This document shows positions 27,619 through 33,207 of a stretch of DNA of 64,000 nucleotides, in pieces. Each line of letters starts with the position of its first letter. The first letter of the stretch is position 1. This DNA comes from a virus. The notes beneath the pieces are model-generated. The model saw nothing but the letters and a program-made list of their open reading frames with translations, was not told the origin of the DNA and did no database searches. Location of the stretch: the IMG/VR virus record IMGVR_UViG_3300017917_000405, positions 30,729-94,728 of that record, one strand, 5' to 3'. The position numbers were made by a program, and so were the translations under genes.

Positions 27619-27668
27619 GTTATAAAATTTCGTTATAAATTTGTTATATATTGTTATCATTTTGTTAT
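27619..27668 (+). repeat. Phased GTTAT array
   Basis: Five GTTAT copies start at 27619, 27632, 27643, 27653 and 27664, i.e. 13, 11, 10 and 11 bases apart, close to one DNA helical turn. The surroundings are very AT-rich. The rest of 27613-27891 has two TGTCCGTTTTG boxes (27734, 27780) and no credible gene. Possibly a protein-binding or bendable origin-flanking site. Confidence 0.6.
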
Positions 27669-27891
27669 AGTTCAAATTGAGAAAAATGTTAATAATATTT
27701 TATTTTGTATGATGTTGATATTTGTGTCCAAAATGTCCGTTTTGAGTAGTGCGCCCATAAATGTTCCTTACGACCCCTATGTCCGTTTTGTGAGTTTTGT
27801 CATGGCGAATGGAATGCAGGCCCGTAGAATGGCGAAAGGACGGGAGGGTAGTTTCCTACCCCGCCGCCCTCTCGTGCCGCCTAGCGTCCCG

Positions 27892-28317
27892 CTAGATATC
27901 CTCGCCGCAGGTGTGGCAGTAGATCGCTGCCACTTGCTGGTCCCCGTTGTGATCTTCCTCCATGATCGCGCTGGTGAAATGATCTAGGTGTAGTGCCTTC
28001 CGTAGCCCGCGTGCCCATTCTGCGAACTCCATACCCTTGCGCTGCGCGTCGTGGGTCCATGCACCGTGGCAGGTGGCGCATAGCACCTGGCACTTAGACA
28101 GTTCCGCAAGCAGAGTGCGCGTGGAGTATCGGCGCACCATGTTCGCAGGGTGAACTACCTCGCCAGAGGCGTTGCGGTATTTGTTCGATGGATCTAGGTG
28201 GTCGAGCACTAGGCCCGCCGCGCTCGTGCGATATCCGCAGACTGTGCAACCGTGGGACAGTTTGTGCGCGTCAACTATGGCGCGATTGCGCTCCTGTGCC
28301 TGTCGTGAGATAGCCAT
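27892..28317 (-). CDS. HNH endonuclease
   Basis: 141 residues, ATG at 28317 after GAGGAG. HNH core: CTVCGYRTSAAGLVLDHLDPSNK (first His), PANMVRRYS, and KCQVLCATCHGAWTHD with structural Cys pairs. Likely a homing-type or DNA-processing nuclease. It is last in a three-gene minus-strand unit that is clearly GC-richer than its AT-rich surroundings, suggesting recent acquisition. A C-terminal YCHTCGED adds another metal-binding pair. Confidence 0.88.
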   Translation of the reverse strand: MAISRQAQERNRAIVDAHKLSHGCTVCGYRTSAAGLVLDHLDPSNKYRNASGEVVHPANMVRRYSTRTLLAELSKCQVLCATCHGAWTHDAQRKGMEFAEWARGLRKALHLDHFTSAIMEEDHNGDQQVAAIYCHTCGEDI

Positions 28318-28469
28318 CACGCACACTCCTCGCACCCGTAGGCCTGCAGGCAGTATTGGCACGCGCTGGCCTCGCAAGCCTCGCATGAGGCAAGCGGCGT
28401 CACGTTGTCGCACATATCGCAGGCGAACAGGTCGAAGTCCGAAAGGGAAAGGTGTTCTAGTTCTTGCAT
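28317..28469 (-). CDS. Cys-rich mini-protein in HNH cassette
   Basis: 50 residues. After LSLSDFDLFACDMCDNV come repeated CxxC units (CEACEASACQYC, CEECA), nine Cys in all, consistent with one or two zinc ribbons. Its stop and the HNH start overlap (TGATG), and its start overlaps the preceding gene. Below usual annotation size limits, but the coupling and codon use support it. Confidence 0.65.
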   Translation of the reverse strand: MQELEHLSLSDFDLFACDMCDNVTPLASCEACEASACQYCLQAYGCEECA

Positions 28470-28621
28470 GACTGCCTCCAAGCGTTGTGAGGGGCAACGT
28501 CACAGACTGCACAACGCCGTCCCTCCTCCATAAAAATGATGTTGTGACTAGCGGCGTTAGCCTCTCGCACACTCGGCTCCATCGCGTTGACCGCGTGGCC
28601 TAGTTCGACCATCGTGTCCAT
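28457..28621 (-). CDS. Small protein, first gene of HNH cassette
   Basis: 54 residues, ATG at 28621 after AAGGACA. N-terminal helix (MVELGHAVNAMEPSVREANAASH) then a RRCAVCDVAPHNAW zinc-knuckle-like segment ending SCKN. It overlaps the next small gene by 13 bases. Function unknown. Confidence 0.55.
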   Translation of the reverse strand: MDTMVELGHAVNAMEPSVREANAASHNIIFMEEGRRCAVCDVAPHNAWRQSCKN

Positions 28622-28728
28622 TGTCCTTGCCTTTCGTGAGGTGTTTGTTCCCATGCCTTGATCCAAGCACCTTTCGATCATGTTGTCACGCCCAAACGGG
28701 AGCTTTTTTATCTTTTTTTTCAGAATGT

Positions 28729-28772
28729 TTATCCACAACCTTATCCACAGATTGTGCATAACCTGTGGAAAA
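28729..28772. promoter_or_regulatory. DnaA-box cluster
   Basis: TTATCCACA at 28729-28737 and 28741-28749 (plus), TTATGCACA at 28753-28761 and TTTTCCACA at 28764-28772 (minus). The first three match the bacterial DnaA box TTATNCACA exactly. Two direct plus two inverted sites in 44 bases is far denser than chance. Confidence 0.75.
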
Positions 28773-28788
28773 CCTGCAGTATCCCAAA

Positions 28789-28884
28789 TGTCCGATTTGT
28801 CCATTGTGTCCGATTTGTCTCAAATGTCCGTTTTGCCCTAGTTTGTCCTAGAATGTCCGAATTGCCCTAGATTGTCCGATTTTG
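28789..28884 (+). repeat. TGTCCG direct-repeat (iteron-like) array
   Basis: TGTCCGATTTG or close variants start at 28789, 28807, 28825, 28854 and 28873, with a degenerate TGTCC at 28844; spacings are about 18-19 bases. Two copies continue as TGTCCGNNTTGCCCTAG. Isolated copies also occur at 27734, 27780, 29765, 30992 and inverted at 30871-30881 and 30952-30962. Confidence 0.75.
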
Positions 28885-28901
28885 TTGTTTTTGTAACCTA
28901 T

Positions 28902-28977
28902 TTACGAAAAGCCCGAAATATCACGAAAGTTCCTGGTGCTTTTGATCTAATTACGATAGGGGAAAATATCACGGAAA
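28902..28977 (+). repeat. TTACGA/TCAC(R)GAAA element, two copies
   Basis: Copy 1: TTACGA 28902-28907 and TCACGAAAG from 28921, 13 bases apart. Copy 2: TTACGA 28951-28956 and TCACGGAAA 28969-28977, 12 bases apart. They are the leftmost of eleven same-orientation copies between 28.9 and 38.9 kb. Confidence 0.75.
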
Positions 28978-29003
28978 GTTTATCGTTTTGTTATCAAATA
29001 GGC

Positions 29004-29033
29004 TTGACTTTCATGGTTATGTATGGTTAGATA
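29004..29033 (+). promoter_or_regulatory. Sigma-70-like promoter of first early operon
   Basis: TTGACT (29004-29009), 18-base spacer, TAGATA (29028-29033), 26 bases before the first small gene. The spacer begins TTCATGG, resembling the TTCACAGG seen in the promoter at 32822. Confidence 0.7.
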
Positions 29034-29059
29034 TTAGTAATACAAAGAAAGGTAAGGAA

Positions 29060-29161
29060 ATGCCAAAGGAATTCAAGATCGCCATCGTTCCCGCCGTTGC
29101 ATTGTTCGCGCTTTGCACCTACATCTGTATGTCAGCCCTGCGTGCTATCTTTGCTTTCTAG
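29060..29161 (+). CDS. 33-residue membrane peptide
   Basis: ATG preceded by AAAGGTAAGGAA. After MPKEFK comes one hydrophobic segment (IAIVPAVALFALCTYICMSALRAIFAF) spanning the rest. First gene of a four-gene plus-strand operon just right of the probable origin. Function unknown. Confidence 0.6.
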   Translation: MPKEFKIAIVPAVALFALCTYICMSALRAIFAF

Positions 29162-29170
29162 GAGGAAATC

Positions 29171-29302
29171 ATGATGCACATCTACTACTTAGGCCGCTAC
29201 AAGAACAGCGAGCAAGACTACGACCGCGCTAGTGCGTGGGTAGCCAATGAGGTTGCGTCTAGTGGCGCGTCCTTTGCAGACTTTGAGATTGTGGAGGCAT
29301 AA
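29171..29302 (+). CDS. 43-residue early protein
   Basis: ATG follows TAGGAGGAAATC, a strong ribosome binding site. MMHIYYLGRYKNSEQDYDRASAWVANEVASSG...FEIVEA looks like a small soluble alpha/beta protein. Its stop (TAATG) overlaps the next start. No family recognised. Confidence 0.6.
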   Translation: MMHIYYLGRYKNSEQDYDRASAWVANEVASSGASFADFEIVEA

Positions 29303-29397
29303 TGAAACTCACTCATCGTGGCGAGGTTGCGATTGTCCTTGCTTTCATCGCTGGTTTTGCCTTTCTCTGTCATGTCTTTGGCGAGGGGGGATTCTAA
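29302..29397 (+). CDS. 31-residue membrane peptide
   Basis: MKLTHRGE, one transmembrane helix (VAIVLAFIAGFAFLCHVF), then GEGGF. Translationally coupled on both sides (TAATG upstream, TAAATG downstream). Function unknown. Confidence 0.55.
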   Translation: MKLTHRGEVAIVLAFIAGFAFLCHVFGEGGF

Positions 29398-29640
29398 ATG
29401 ATGTACCATATCGTTCACCCATTAGCACATGGCGTTAGTGTCATCACTAAGAAAGAAGTGCCCATTGCTATGGCTACCGCAGATACTTGCGAGATTGCAT
29501 TCTTTGACCAAGATGGTGAATGGGTTACTGATATCGTTTCAGAGTTTGTAGAGTATGCAGATAGCGTAGAAGGTGGCACGCTTGTCTATGGCTATGTGCC
29601 AAATGAAGATGTCGAAAACTTTTTAGAAAAATATTCGTAA
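29398..29640 (+). CDS. Hypothetical early protein
   Basis: 80 residues starting directly after the previous stop. Acidic C-terminal half (WVTDIVSEFVEYADSVEGGTLVYGYVPNEDVENFLEKYS). Ends the first early operon and is followed by a full copy of the composite intergenic cassette. No family recognised. Confidence 0.65.
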   Translation: MMYHIVHPLAHGVSVITKKEVPIAMATADTCEIAFFDQDGEWVTDIVSEFVEYADSVEGGTLVYGYVPNEDVENFLEKYS

Positions 29641-29644
29641 TAGA

Positions 29645-29716
29645 CTTGACAAACCCATTGATTTGGGTCCGGCCCCGAAATGTCCTATTTACGAAGTATG
29701 TACTTTTTCACAGAAA
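29645..29716 (+). repeat. Composite intergenic cassette, copy 1
   Basis: CTTGACAAA (29645-29653), a hairpin ACCCA/TTGGGT, the box GGGGCCGGAC in inverted orientation (29667-29676), TTACGA (29689-29694) and TCACAGAAA (29708-29716). It begins five bases after the last stop of the operon. The remainder up to 29842 contains TGTCCGTTTTG (29765) and the TGTCAGACC promoter. Confidence 0.75.
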
Positions 29717-29796
29717 ATATAACAGGTTTATAACAATATTGTTTATCATTTCGTTATAAATCAATGTCCGTTTTGTCATATCTACTCGTCAGTAAA

Positions 29797-29818
29797 TGTC
29801 AGACCCCTCTGATAGTTT
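29797..29818 (+). promoter_or_regulatory. TGTCAGACC-box promoter 1
   Basis: TGTCAGACCCCT starts at 29797 and a TAGTTT -10-like hexamer starts exactly 16 bases later (29813). The -35 position is poor (TCAGTA). It precedes the gene at 29843. Confidence 0.6.
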
Positions 29819-29842
29819 GTTTCTAGTAGAAAGGATTCACTT

Positions 29843-29986
29843 ATGTTCATGTACATCATCTCCCTTGATTGTTCCCCCTGGAATGTCCCCGTCGTCTGCG
29901 ATGAAATGTCAGACCCCTCGGATAGACTTCACCCATCAATGATGAATCACATTGTCGATATCGAAACGATTGGATTGGTAGCATGA
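29843..29986 (+). CDS. 47-residue early protein
   Basis: ATG after AGAAAGGATTCACTT. Sequence MFMYIISLDCSPWNVPVV...; residues near the middle (DEMSDPSDR) are encoded by a second TGTCAGACC box, so a promoter lies inside the gene. Its stop overlaps the next start. Function unknown. Confidence 0.5.
   Translation: MFMYIISLDCSPWNVPVVCDEMSDPSDRLHPSMMNHIVDIETIGLVA
29907..29928 (+). promoter_or_regulatory. TGTCAGACC-box promoter 2 (inside a gene)
   Basis: TGTCAGACCCCT from 29907 and TAGACT from 29923, the same 16-base register as the other copies. It would drive the gene at 29983. No convincing -35. Confidence 0.5.
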
Positions 29987-30153
29987 GTACCCCCACCCTT
30001 CACCTTGCTGTCTGCCCGCGCTGTGCAGAAAACTTCCTCTCAACCTTTGAGGCAATCGACGATTGGGAAGATGTTTGCGAGAAGTGCTACGAGGACTTCC
30101 TGCTTGACCTCTACCCCGACCTTGACTGGCAAGCCGAATACCACCACCTTTAG
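29983..30153 (+). CDS. Small zinc-ribbon protein
   Basis: 56 residues: VCPRCAENFLSTFEAIDDWEDVCEKCYEDF shows a CxxC...CxxC pattern for a single zinc ion, followed by an acidic aromatic tail. Overlaps the previous stop (ATGA) and is followed by GGAGAAAC and the next gene. Confidence 0.6.
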   Translation: MSTPTLHLAVCPRCAENFLSTFEAIDDWEDVCEKCYEDFLLDLYPDLDWQAEYHHL

Positions 30154-30160
30154 GAGAAAC

Positions 30161-30361
30161 ATGACTTACACATTCACTACCCCATTCCTCCGCATTGATT
30201 GGCAGGAGGGTTCTCATACTGCTAACGTCACCACCGTTCGTGGAGATATGGACGTTTTCACGTTCGCATGGCACAAAGACTATCCCGATGTTGTGGACTT
30301 CACCGAAGCCCTTGCATCATGGGTCAACTACTCGCTCACCGTGGAGGACGCTAATGTCTAA
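30161..30361 (+). CDS. Hypothetical early protein
   Basis: 66 residues; the ATG at 30161 follows TAGGAGAAAC, so a longer frame starting at 30005 is a read-through artefact. Beta-rich with many aromatics (DVFTFAWHKDYPDVVDFTEALASWVNYSL). Overlaps the next gene by eight bases. Confidence 0.6.
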   Translation: MTYTFTTPFLRIDWQEGSHTANVTTVRGDMDVFTFAWHKDYPDVVDFTEALASWVNYSLTVEDANV

Positions 30362-30485
30362 CTATCTTGACTACCTTCCCGAAGATGGCAACTTCACCGA
30401 AGATGAACTTTGGGACGCGATTGCAGAATCATTAGACGTTGATCCAGATGAGATCAGCGATGGAGATTTGGTGGACTACCTGTGA
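30354..30485 (+). CDS. 43-residue acidic protein
   Basis: MSNYLDYLPEDGNFTEDELWDAIAESLDVDPDEISDGDLVDYL: very acidic, with an EF-hand-like acidic rhythm but no clear motif. Coupled to both neighbours by overlaps. Such small acidic phage proteins sometimes mimic DNA; not testable here. Confidence 0.55.
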   Translation: MSNYLDYLPEDGNFTEDELWDAIAESLDVDPDEISDGDLVDYL

Positions 30486-30691
30486 GCGATTACTTTATCT
30501 ATCACCCAGGATCAGGAACAATGATCGCATTGTCAGATACTGTCTATGTCATTGACGCAACCTCTTTGACTGAACTAGAACTAGATGAATCAGAGGCAGG
30601 AGTGTTAGATATCTATCGCGTGATGGATATTGGTGTTCGCCTTGATAATGAATATTGGGACGAAGTACAAGATGCAATGGAGGCAATGTAA
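30482..30691 (+). CDS. Hypothetical acidic early protein
   Basis: 69 residues, GTG start overlapping the previous stop (GTGA). MSDYFIYHPGSGTMIALSDTVYVID... strongly acidic. Its stop overlaps the next ATG (TAATG). No family recognised. Confidence 0.6.
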   Translation: MSDYFIYHPGSGTMIALSDTVYVIDATSLTELELDESEAGVLDIYRVMDIGVRLDNEYWDEVQDAMEAM

Positions 30692-30837
30692 TGAAAACTA
30701 ATAGAGAACTCAATCCAACAGAGTTTGAGATTGCATTCCAACTAAAGAATGCGTTAAACGAGTTGAGAAACTATCAAGATATTCCCGCTGCTATTGAGCA
30801 TATCGAATCAGCACTTACAAATCTGTATGAGTGGTGA
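30691..30837 (+). CDS. 48-residue helical protein
   Basis: MKTNRELNPTEFEIAFQLKNALNELRNYQDIPAAIEHIESALTNLYEW, predicted two helices with TPR-like spacing. Last gene of this operon; a composite cassette follows immediately. Confidence 0.6.
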   Translation: MKTNRELNPTEFEIAFQLKNALNELRNYQDIPAAIEHIESALTNLYEW

Positions 30838-30910
30838 CTTGACAAACTGAGATCTCGGGGCCGGACGGAACAAATCGGACATTTACGACAACCTAAAAAA
30901 GTCACGGAAA
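30838..30910 (+). repeat. Composite intergenic cassette, copy 2
   Basis: CTTGACAAA (30838-30846) abuts the operon's stop; then palindrome GAGATCTC, GGGGCCGGAC (30857-30866), an inverted TGTCCGATTTG (30871-30881), TTACGA (30883-30888) and TCACGGAAA (30902-30910). The rest to 31072 holds an inverted TGTCCG box (30952-30962), TGTCCGTTTTG (30992-31002) and a promoter. Confidence 0.8.
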
Positions 30911-31016
30911 TGTAACAATTTTTATTTTTATCGGCGTGTCAACTTGACAGACATATCGGACATATCTCCGTTATCAAACCGTAATAAAACCTGTCCGTTT
31001 TGTATGTTTTTAGAAT

Positions 31017-31045
31017 TAGGTAATGTCAGACCCCTAGTGTAGAGT
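31017..31045 (+). promoter_or_regulatory. TGTCAGACC-box promoter 3
   Basis: TGTCAGACCCCT from 31024 and TAGAGT from 31040 (16-base register); poor -35 (TAGGTA, 31017). Precedes the gene at 31073, whose ribosome binding site is AGAAAGG. Confidence 0.65.
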
Positions 31046-31072
31046 GAGGGTACTAGTTAGAAAGGCTACAAA

Positions 31073-31342
31073 ATGATTCACGGTATTTACACTCCAATTT
31101 CAATGACTGCCGCCGATATTATTGGCGAGGAAACTATCATGGGAAGTGGCGGTGCGCCTGTCGTTATCCGTCGCGTGTCTAATGATTCTAAGACTGTCAC
31201 TTTCATGGACGTGTACCGTGGAAAATTGTTCCGATTCCGCAAAGATCAAGCGGTCACAGTCCTTATCCGAGAGGACGAAAATGACCCTATCGTGCAAGCG
31301 GAATTGGCTTGTGCATTAGCAGATAAGGGGGTACAATTCTAA
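31073..31342 (+). CDS. Hypothetical early protein
   Basis: 89 residues. Beta-rich centre (GGAPVVIRRVSNDSKTVTFMDVYRGKLFRFRKDQAVTVLI) like a small SH3/Tudor-type barrel, then a helical C-terminus. First gene of a long early operon. Family not recognised. Confidence 0.65.
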   Translation: MIHGIYTPISMTAADIIGEETIMGSGGAPVVIRRVSNDSKTVTFMDVYRGKLFRFRKDQAVTVLIREDENDPIVQAELACALADKGVQF

Positions 31343-31343
31343 T

Positions 31344-31481
31344 ATGATAAAGAATCGTAAGCGTACCCGTGAGGAAATTACCCGCGTGCAGGAATTGCGT
31401 CGTAGTAATGCTGCCATGCCTCACAAGAACAAGTCACGTTACACCCGCAAGGTGAAGCATAAGGGGCAAGCGTATGCTTGA
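31344..31481 (+). CDS. 45-residue highly basic protein
   Basis: MIKNRKRTREEITRVQELRRSN...HKNKSRYTRKVKHKGQAYA: about one third Lys/Arg, probably nucleic-acid binding. Overlaps the next micro-gene by eight bases. Confidence 0.55.
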   Translation: MIKNRKRTREEITRVQELRRSNAAMPHKNKSRYTRKVKHKGQAYA

Positions 31482-31542
31482 GTTTATTCTAATCCTCGCC
31501 TGCTCTATTATCGGTGCTATCATTCTCGCCCTAGAACTCTAA
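31474..31542 (+). CDS. 22-residue membrane micropeptide
   Basis: MLEFILILACSIIGAIILALEL is almost entirely one transmembrane helix. It overlaps the stop of the basic protein and is followed by AAGGAATAAA and the next gene. Plausible but very short. Confidence 0.4.
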   Translation: MLEFILILACSIIGAIILALEL

Positions 31543-31550
31543 GGAATAAA

Positions 31551-31655
31551 ATGAAAATTGATCTAGACTATGACGCGCAATGCTATTGCGTAGATTGCTG
31601 CCCCGAAGGGTGTTGCCCTTGTGAGGACTGTAATGAGCCTTGCGACTGTCCATAA
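31551..31655 (+). CDS. 34-residue metallothionein-like Cys-rich peptide
   Basis: Ten Cys in 34 residues, arranged CYC, CC, CC, C, C, C, C in an acidic background (after MKIDLDYDAQ). Such density is typical of metal-thiolate cluster proteins. ATG after AAGGAATAAA. Overlaps the following gene in another frame. Could buffer zinc or be part of a regulatory zinc module; no homology claimed. Confidence 0.5.
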   Translation: MKIDLDYDAQCYCVDCCPEGCCPCEDCNEPCDCP

Positions 31656-31764
31656 CCTAATTCCATTCTATTGCGAACCCTGCCAGGAAATAGAGTTTTT
31701 CTGTGATACCTGCGGGGAAAACCTAATCGACTTGTCAGACCCCCATGCTAAGGTGAACCCATGA
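31633..31764 (+). CDS. 43-residue zinc-ribbon-like protein
   Basis: MSLATVHNLIPFYCEPCQEIEFFCDTCGENLIDLSD...: CxxC...CxxC zinc ribbon. Its end overlaps the next start (ATGA). Its 3' part contains a TGTCAGACC promoter box, so coding and regulatory roles overlap. Confidence 0.5.
   Translation: MSLATVHNLIPFYCEPCQEIEFFCDTCGENLIDLSDPHAKVNP
31728..31754 (+). promoter_or_regulatory. TGTCAGACC-box promoter 4, leaderless
   Basis: TGTCAGACCCCC from 31733, TAAGGT from 31749 (16-base register); TCGACT is a weak -35. The -10 ends seven bases before the ATG at 31761, predicting a leaderless message. Confidence 0.6.
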
Positions 31765-32312
31765 TTAAAGAAATTATCGCTGCCAATACTGTCACCCTCT
31801 ACACGGAACGCTTTCGCTTCCTCGCCCTTCAAGCCACTATGTCACAGATTGAGTCTGCTGCAACGTGGTACTATGACGCGCAGGAGGTTGCGGAGGACGT
31901 TGCGGAAAACTTAGGCGTATCGCTTGAGATCGGTGCTTCCATCGTTGCCGCATTCTCACCTCGTGAGCGTTGGGCAAGCAATGTTGCTAAGGCTCTCGCA
32001 TTCTCATTAGGCAAGCCCGTTGCAGGATTGCAGAATAACTACCGTATGGCAGAACGTTCGATGGAATTGGGCTTTGACGCGCTCAACGGACTAAAGACTA
32101 ATGCGTTCGCTCGTGCTATTGCAGGCGATAATGACGCGGTAGTTATTGACGTATGGATGTGCCGCGCTGCTGCTATTGGCACAGATTCACCTAACAAAAC
32201 ACAGTACAACGATCTGTCGCAAGCGGTTCGCAATGTTGCGGAAGAAATGGGAGTAACACCGCGCACCATGCAAGCACTAATTTGGATTATCATTAGAGGG
32301 AGTGCAAACTAA
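31761..32312 (+). CDS. 183-residue early protein, possible helix-hairpin-helix fold
   Basis: Mostly helical. ERWASNVAKALAFSLG..., LNGLKTNAFARAIAGDNDAVVIDVWMCRAAAIG and the final GVTPRTMQALIWIIIRG recall the HhH-GPD glycosylase layout (helix, loop, then a xVDxWxxR-like strand), but the catalytic Lys/Asp set is not clear. Similar proteins are common in actinophages as hypotheticals. Probably leaderless. DNA-repair or DNA-binding role is a tentative inference. Confidence 0.75.
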   Translation: MIKEIIAANTVTLYTERFRFLALQATMSQIESAATWYYDAQEVAEDVAENLGVSLEIGASIVAAFSPRERWASNVAKALAFSLGKPVAGLQNNYRMAERSMELGFDALNGLKTNAFARAIAGDNDAVVIDVWMCRAAAIGTDSPNKTQYNDLSQAVRNVAEEMGVTPRTMQALIWIIIRGSAN

Positions 32313-32452
32313 TGCCTAAAGTAAAATTGCCCAGGGGAGAATGGGAAAGTATTCTCGTCACGTTAGAACTCGCACAACAACATAATATCGTTGCTTATTT
32401 AGATCCACTTATCAAAGAAATAGAAGATCAAGTCTACGCGCAGGAGTACTAA
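32312..32452 (+). CDS. 46-residue helical protein
   Basis: MPKVKLPRGEWESILVTLELAQQHNIVAYLDPLIKEIEDQVYAQEY, amphipathic helices. Starts at the stop of the previous gene (TAATG). Function unknown. Confidence 0.6.
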   Translation: MPKVKLPRGEWESILVTLELAQQHNIVAYLDPLIKEIEDQVYAQEY

Positions 32453-32454
32453 AA

Positions 32455-32538
32455 ATGCTAGATGATATCGCCGTCATGTTCATCACCGTGTTCGGTGTAA
32501 TTATTTTATTTTTTTGGATTGCATCGCTAATTTTTTAG
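32455..32538 (+). CDS. 27-residue membrane micropeptide
   Basis: MLDDIAVMFITVFGVIILFFWIASLIF: one transmembrane helix with an acidic N-terminus. Two bases after the previous stop; followed by a small AGTGC/GCACT hairpin and a composite cassette. Confidence 0.4.
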   Translation: MLDDIAVMFITVFGVIILFFWIASLIF

Positions 32539-32547
32539 TGCGTTGCA

Positions 32548-32622
32548 CTTGACAAATGCGATAAGCGGGGCCGGATCGGTTGTTACCTAACTGTTACGAA
32601 ACTAACTTGATTTTCACAGAAA
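32548..32622 (+). repeat. Composite intergenic cassette, copy 3
   Basis: CTTGACAAA (32548-32556), GGGGCCGGATC (32567-32577), TTACGA (32594-32599), TCACAGAAA (32614-32622). The TCAC part lies in the spacer of the promoter at 32607-32635. Confidence 0.8.
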
Positions 32623-32635
32623 TTTTTGCTAGGCT
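32607..32635 (+). promoter_or_regulatory. Promoter with TCACAGAAA in its spacer
   Basis: TTGATT (32607-32612), 17-base spacer containing TCACAGAAA, TAGGCT (32630-32635). Precedes the 39-residue gene at 32662. Confidence 0.6.
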
Positions 32636-32661
32636 TTAGCCATCAACCACTAGGAGGACTC

Positions 32662-32781
32662 ATGGACCCGATTTTCGAATTCTCAGACGGCTTTGACGCT
32701 GTTGGCTGGTACACGGAGCAGTTGTCCAAGCGCGACCACGACGACTATGGCTGGGACTACATAGAAGAATACCCCTACTAG
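32662..32781 (+). CDS. 39-residue acidic aromatic protein
   Basis: MDPIFEFSDGFDAVGWYTEQLSKRDHDDYGWDYIEEYPY after a TAGGAGGACTC ribosome binding site. Strongly acidic and Tyr/Trp-rich. Single-gene unit between two cassettes. Function unknown. Confidence 0.6.
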   Translation: MDPIFEFSDGFDAVGWYTEQLSKRDHDDYGWDYIEEYPY

Positions 32782-32784
32782 AAA

Positions 32785-32837
32785 GGGGCCGGACTTTTCT
32801 AAACCTCTTTTACGATAGTGCTTGACTTTCACAGGAA
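32785..32837 (+). repeat. Composite intergenic cassette, copy 4
   Basis: GGGGCCGGAC (32785-32794) in the loop side of an AGAAAG/CTTTTCT hairpin, TTACGA (32810-32815), TCACAGGAA (32829-32837). CTTGACAAA is missing; instead CTTGACTTT lies between TTACGA and TCAC as part of a promoter. Confidence 0.75.
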
Positions 32838-32849
32838 TTATGGTAAGTT
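32822..32849 (+). promoter_or_regulatory. Promoter of DUF7455-like gene, leaderless
   Basis: TTGACT (32822-32827), 16-base spacer containing TCACAGGAA, TAAGTT (32844-32849). The -10 ends seven bases before the ATG at 32856 and no ribosome binding site is present. Confidence 0.7.
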
Positions 32850-32855
32850 TGACTT

Positions 32856-33080
32856 ATGAGCGAATCTACTGAAACCATCGAAACCGCATATCAACTCAAT
32901 GCAAATGATAGGTGTGATAAGTGTCAAGCACAAGCATATTTCTGGGTGAATGGAGTAGCAGGGGATCTTCTTTTCTGCCGCCATCATTTCTTGGAAAATG
33001 AAGAAAAAATTCGTGCTTATGCCTTTGAAATTGTAGATGAATCTGATAAGATCAACGAAAGGTCTGAATCAAGTGCTTAG
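32856..33080 (+). CDS. DUF7455-like zinc protein
   Basis: 74 residues. NANDRCDKCQAQAYFWVNGVAGDLLFCRHHFLENEEKI follows the actinobacterial DUF7455 pattern (DRCDxCGAQAY...LLFCxHH), with CxxC and CxHH ligands for one zinc. Cellular homologues lie beside sigma factor genes in actinomycetes, so a transcription-related role is possible. Its presence supports an actinobacterial host. Confidence 0.8.
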   Translation: MSESTETIETAYQLNANDRCDKCQAQAYFWVNGVAGDLLFCRHHFLENEEKIRAYAFEIVDESDKINERSESSA

Positions 33081-33207
33081 GTCAAAGAAGAACGTTGGCA
33101 AGAACCACATGCGCTGCCCCTACGGTTGCTGCACAGGAATGAGCAAGAAGCAGGAAAAGCGTATCATCAAGCGCAAGGAAACGAGGGAGTGGAAGAATGA
33201 CAACTGA
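33073..33207 (+). CDS. 44-residue basic protein
   Basis: GTG start with AAAGG upstream, overlapping the previous gene. VLRSKKNVGKNHMRCPYGCCTGMSKKQEKRIIKRKETREWKNDN: strongly basic with a CPYGCC cluster, possibly nucleic-acid binding. An ATG 12 codons in is an alternative start. Confidence 0.5.
   Translation: MLRSKKNVGKNHMRCPYGCCTGMSKKQEKRIIKRKETREWKNDN

Larger units (their letters stand above)
28706..28977. other. Probable replication origin
   Basis: This gene-free segment (28622-29059) combines a T-rich stretch (28706-28720), four DnaA-box-like 9-mers within 44 bases, an array of TGTCCG repeats and two TTACGA/TCACGGAAA elements. It separates the leftward HNH cassette from the rightward early operon. 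Each component is seen directly; origin function is inference. Confidence 0.65.

Noticed and set aside
28789-28884. CRISPR array
   Set aside because: Repeats are only about 11 bases with no unique spacers of constant length; better explained as iterons.
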